A stretch of DNA of 64,000 bases from assembly GCF_002217405.1 (NCBI RefSeq), contig NZ_MUHE01000030.1:1-64000 (forward strand), read 5' to 3'. The translations under genes and the position numbers were made by a program. Shown here in pieces: positions 61,828 to 64,000 of the stretch. The first letter of the stretch is position 1; every line of letters begins with the position of its first letter. The notes below the pieces were generated by a model. The model was not told the origin of the DNA, ran no database searches, and saw only the letters and a program-made list of their open reading frames with translations. Source of the stretch: Flavobacterium psychrophilum DSM 3660 = ATCC 49418 (GTDB taxonomy: Bacteria > Bacteroidota > Bacteroidia > Flavobacteriales > Flavobacteriaceae).

Positions 61828-63984
61828 ATGGCTAGAGAACTTAAATATACAAGAAACATAGGAATCGCTGCTCATATTGATGCTGGTAAAACAACAACAA
61901 CAGAGCGTATCTTATTTTATACAGGAAAATCACACAAAATTGGTGAAGTACACGATGGTGCTGCAACAATGGACTGGATGGCGCAAGAGCAAGAAAGAGG
62001 TATTACAATTACTTCTGCTGCAACTACTTGCGAATGGAATTTTCCAACTACTCAAGGAAAAATGTTACCTGAAACATTGCCTTACCACTTTAATATTATC
62101 GATACCCCAGGACACGTTGACTTTACAGTTGAAGTAAACCGTTCTTTGCGTGTACTAGATGGTCTAGTTTTCTTATTTTCTGCCGTAGATGGTGTTGAGC
62201 CTCAATCAGAAACTAACTGGAGATTAGCAGATCAATATCGTGTGCCACGTATTGGATTCGTTAATAAAATGGACAGACAAGGTTCTAACTTTTTGATGGT
62301 TTGTCAACAAGTAAGAGACATGCTAAAATCTAACGCAGTTGCAATCACTTTGCCAATTGGTGAAGAAAATGATTTCAAAGGAGTTGTAGATTTAGTGCGT
62401 AACCAAGCTATTGTTTGGGATGATGCAGGTATGGGAGCAACTTACGAGGTTGTGCCTATTCCTGAGGACATGCTTGCTGAAGTTAAAGAATACAGAGGAA
62501 TTCTTATCGAAGCAGTAGCTTCTTATGATGAGAATTTGCTTGAAAAATTCATGGAAGATGAATCTTCAATTACCGAAAACGAAATCAACGTGGCTTTAAG
62601 AGCAGCTGTAATGGATATGGCAATCATTCCTATGATTGCTGGATCTTCTTTCAAAAACAAAGGAGTTCAATTCATGTTAGATGCAGTATGTAAATATTTG
62701 CCATCTCCAATGGATAAAGAAGGTATTGAAGGAATTCATCCTGATGATGCTGATTTGTTAGAAGAAGATCAAACTAAAATTTTGCGTAAGCCAGATGTAA
62801 AAGAGCCATTCGCTGCTTTAGCATTTAAAATTGCTACCGATCCTTTTGTAGGTCGTTTGGCTTTCTTCCGTGCTTATTCAGGACGTTTAGATGCAGGTTC
62901 TTATGTTTTGAACACTCGTTCAGGAAACAAAGAAAGAATTTCTCGTATCTACCAAATGCACGCTAACAAACAAAACCCAATCGAATATATTGAAGCAGGT
63001 GATATTGGAGCAGCAGTTGGATTTAAAGATATTAAAACTGGAGATACATTGTGTGATGAAAAACACCCAATTATTCTTGAGTCAATGAAATTTCCAGCAC
63101 CAGTAATTGGTATCGCTATCGAACCAAAAACAAAAGCTGACGTAGATAAAATGGGTATGGCTTTAGCTAAATTAGCTGAAGAGGATCCTACATTTACAGT
63201 AAGAACTGACGAAGCTTCGGGGCAAACTATTATATCAGGTATGGGTGAGCTTCACTTAGATATCCTTGTTGATAGAATGAAACGTGAATTTAAAGTTGAA
63301 GTAAACCAAGGTGAGCCTCAAGTTGAATACAAAGAAGCGTTTACAAAATCTGCACAACACAGAGAAACTTACAAAAAACAATCTGGAGGTCGTGGTAAAT
63401 TCGGTGATATCGTATTTAAATTAGAGCCTGCAGACGAAGTAGATGGTAAGCCAGCTGTTGGATTGCAATTTATTAACGCAGTAAAAGGTGGAAACGTTCC
63501 TAAAGAATATATTCCATCTGTAGAAAAAGGTTTCCGTGAAGCTATGAAAACTGGTCCTCTTGCAGGATACCAAGTAGATAGTTTGAAAGTAACTTTATTA
63601 GACGGATCTTTTCACCCAGTCGATTCAGATGCACTTTCTTTCGAACTTGCAGCTAGAATGGGTTATAGAGAAGTAGCTAAAGCTGCTGGTGCAATTGTTC
63701 TTGAACCAATCATGAAAATGGAAGTCATTACTCCTGAAGAAAACATGGGAGATATCGTAGGTGATATCAACCGTCGTAGAGGTCAAGTAAATGACATGGG
63801 TGACAGAAATGGTGCTAAAACAATTAAGGCTGATGTGCCTTTATCAGAAATGTTTGGTTATGTAACTACATTAAGAACATTGTCATCTGGTAGAGCAACT
63901 TCAACTATGGAGTTTTCACACTATGCAGAAACACCTTCTAATATTTCAGAAGCGGTAATTAAAAAAGCAAAAGGTAACGCCTAA
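61828..63984 (+). CDS. fusA: Elongation factor G
   Basis: Translocation GTPase of 718 residues. G1 [15 protein letters not shown], switch [11 protein letters not shown]3 DTPGHVDF, G4 NKMDRQG, and domain IV/V blocks [11 protein letters not shown] and [19 protein letters not shown]. The small insertion [24 protein letters not shown] in the G domain is normal for Bacteroidota. Confidence 0.97.
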   Translation: MARELKYTRNIGIAAHIDAGKTTTTERILFYTGKSHKIGEVHDGAATMDWMAQEQERGITITSAATTCEWNFPTTQGKMLPETLPYHFNIIDTPGHVDFTVEVNRSLRVLDGLVFLFSAVDGVEPQSETNWRLADQYRVPRIGFVNKMDRQGSNFLMVCQQVRDMLKSNAVAITLPIGEENDFKGVVDLVRNQAIVWDDAGMGATYEVVPIPEDMLAEVKEYRGILIEAVASYDENLLEKFMEDESSITENEINVALRAAVMDMAIIPMIAGSSFKNKGVQFMLDAVCKYLPSPMDKEGIEGIHPDDADLLEEDQTKILRKPDVKEPFAALAFKIATDPFVGRLAFFRAYSGRLDAGSYVLNTRSGNKERISRIYQMHANKQNPIEYIEAGDIGAAVGFKDIKTGDTLCDEKHPIILESMKFPAPVIGIAIEPKTKADVDKMGMALAKLAEEDPTFTVRTDEASGQTIISGMGELHLDILVDRMKREFKVEVNQGEPQVEYKEAFTKSAQHRETYKKQSGGRGKFGDIVFKLEPADEVDGKPAVGLQFINAVKGGNVPKEYIPSVEKGFREAMKTGPLAGYQVDSLKVTLLDGSFHPVDSDALSFELAARMGYREVAKAAGAIVLEPIMKMEVITPEENMGDIVGDINRRRGQVNDMGDRNGAKTIKADVPLSEMFGYVTTLRTLSSGRATSTMEFSHYAETPSNISEAVIKKAKGNA

Positions 63985-63995
63985 TTCTTAAGAAA

Positions 63996-64000
63996 ATGAG
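63996..64000 (+). CDS. Start of the next gene, probably ribosomal protein S10 (partial)
   Basis: Only ATGAG is inside the window, 11 nt after fusA. In flavobacteria rpsJ usually follows fusA; five bases cannot prove it. Confidence 0.4.

Overview
The window looks like a chromosomal segment of a Flavobacterium-like member of the Bacteroidota. The evidence is an AT-rich sequence, TAnnTTTG-type -7 promoter boxes, a gliding/type IX secretion locus (gldJ, porU, porV), a SusC/SusD pair, flavobacterial intergenic repeats, and core gene orders typical of that group. No rRNA, tRNA or CRISPR array was seen.

Layout. 1-640: internally deleted ISAon1-type insertion sequence. 1003-13053: murF, gldJ, the T9SS genes porU and porV, cdd, and pyruvate dehydrogenase E1alpha and E2. 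13133-15744: an SDR oxidoreductase, a SprT-like protein and a GDP-mannose pyrophosphorylase. 15763-19136: accessory island with a GC-rich multi-hairpin element, a type II restriction-modification pair and a DUF6624-like lipoprotein, separated by palindromic attC-like sites. 19254-25950: an Mla-type ABC transporter, two glycosyltransferases, a flippase, a KAS III-like enzyme and a truncated haemoglobin. 26049-32495: gcvP, membrane proteins, a DUF4143 ATPase and SRPBCC proteins. 32515-34746: a second, nested accessory island. 34702-50498: housekeeping genes (M3 peptidase, purE, purK, hpt, adk, obgE, dipeptidyl-peptidase 7-like, mpl, radC). 50808-60454: rarA, rhomboid, rlmB, SusD, SusC and an Omp85-type barrel. 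60931-64000: the str operon rpsL-rpsG-fusA, with the first bases of the next gene.

The most interesting part is the accessory DNA. A 1272-bp cassette (32722-33993) carrying a Panacea-domain antitoxin-like gene and an unrecognised partner is inserted in a KilA-N gene. Removing it on paper at G^TT rejoins the two halves in frame as a 272-codon ORF, with the missing 49-codon tail lying at 32572-32721. The circular form of the cassette would rebuild a long imperfect palindrome with complementary AAC/GTT end boxes, which is the architecture of an integron attC site. The same logic applies to the lipoprotein cassette (18370-19126), whose circular joint would be an 18-bp stem with one mismatch and a 4-nt loop. 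It applies less strongly to the restriction-modification genes (15925-18369). No integrase gene is in the window. The KilA-N gene is itself flanked by 48-bp imperfect direct repeats of the 3' end of the M3 peptidase gene, so the region looks like an insertion within an insertion.
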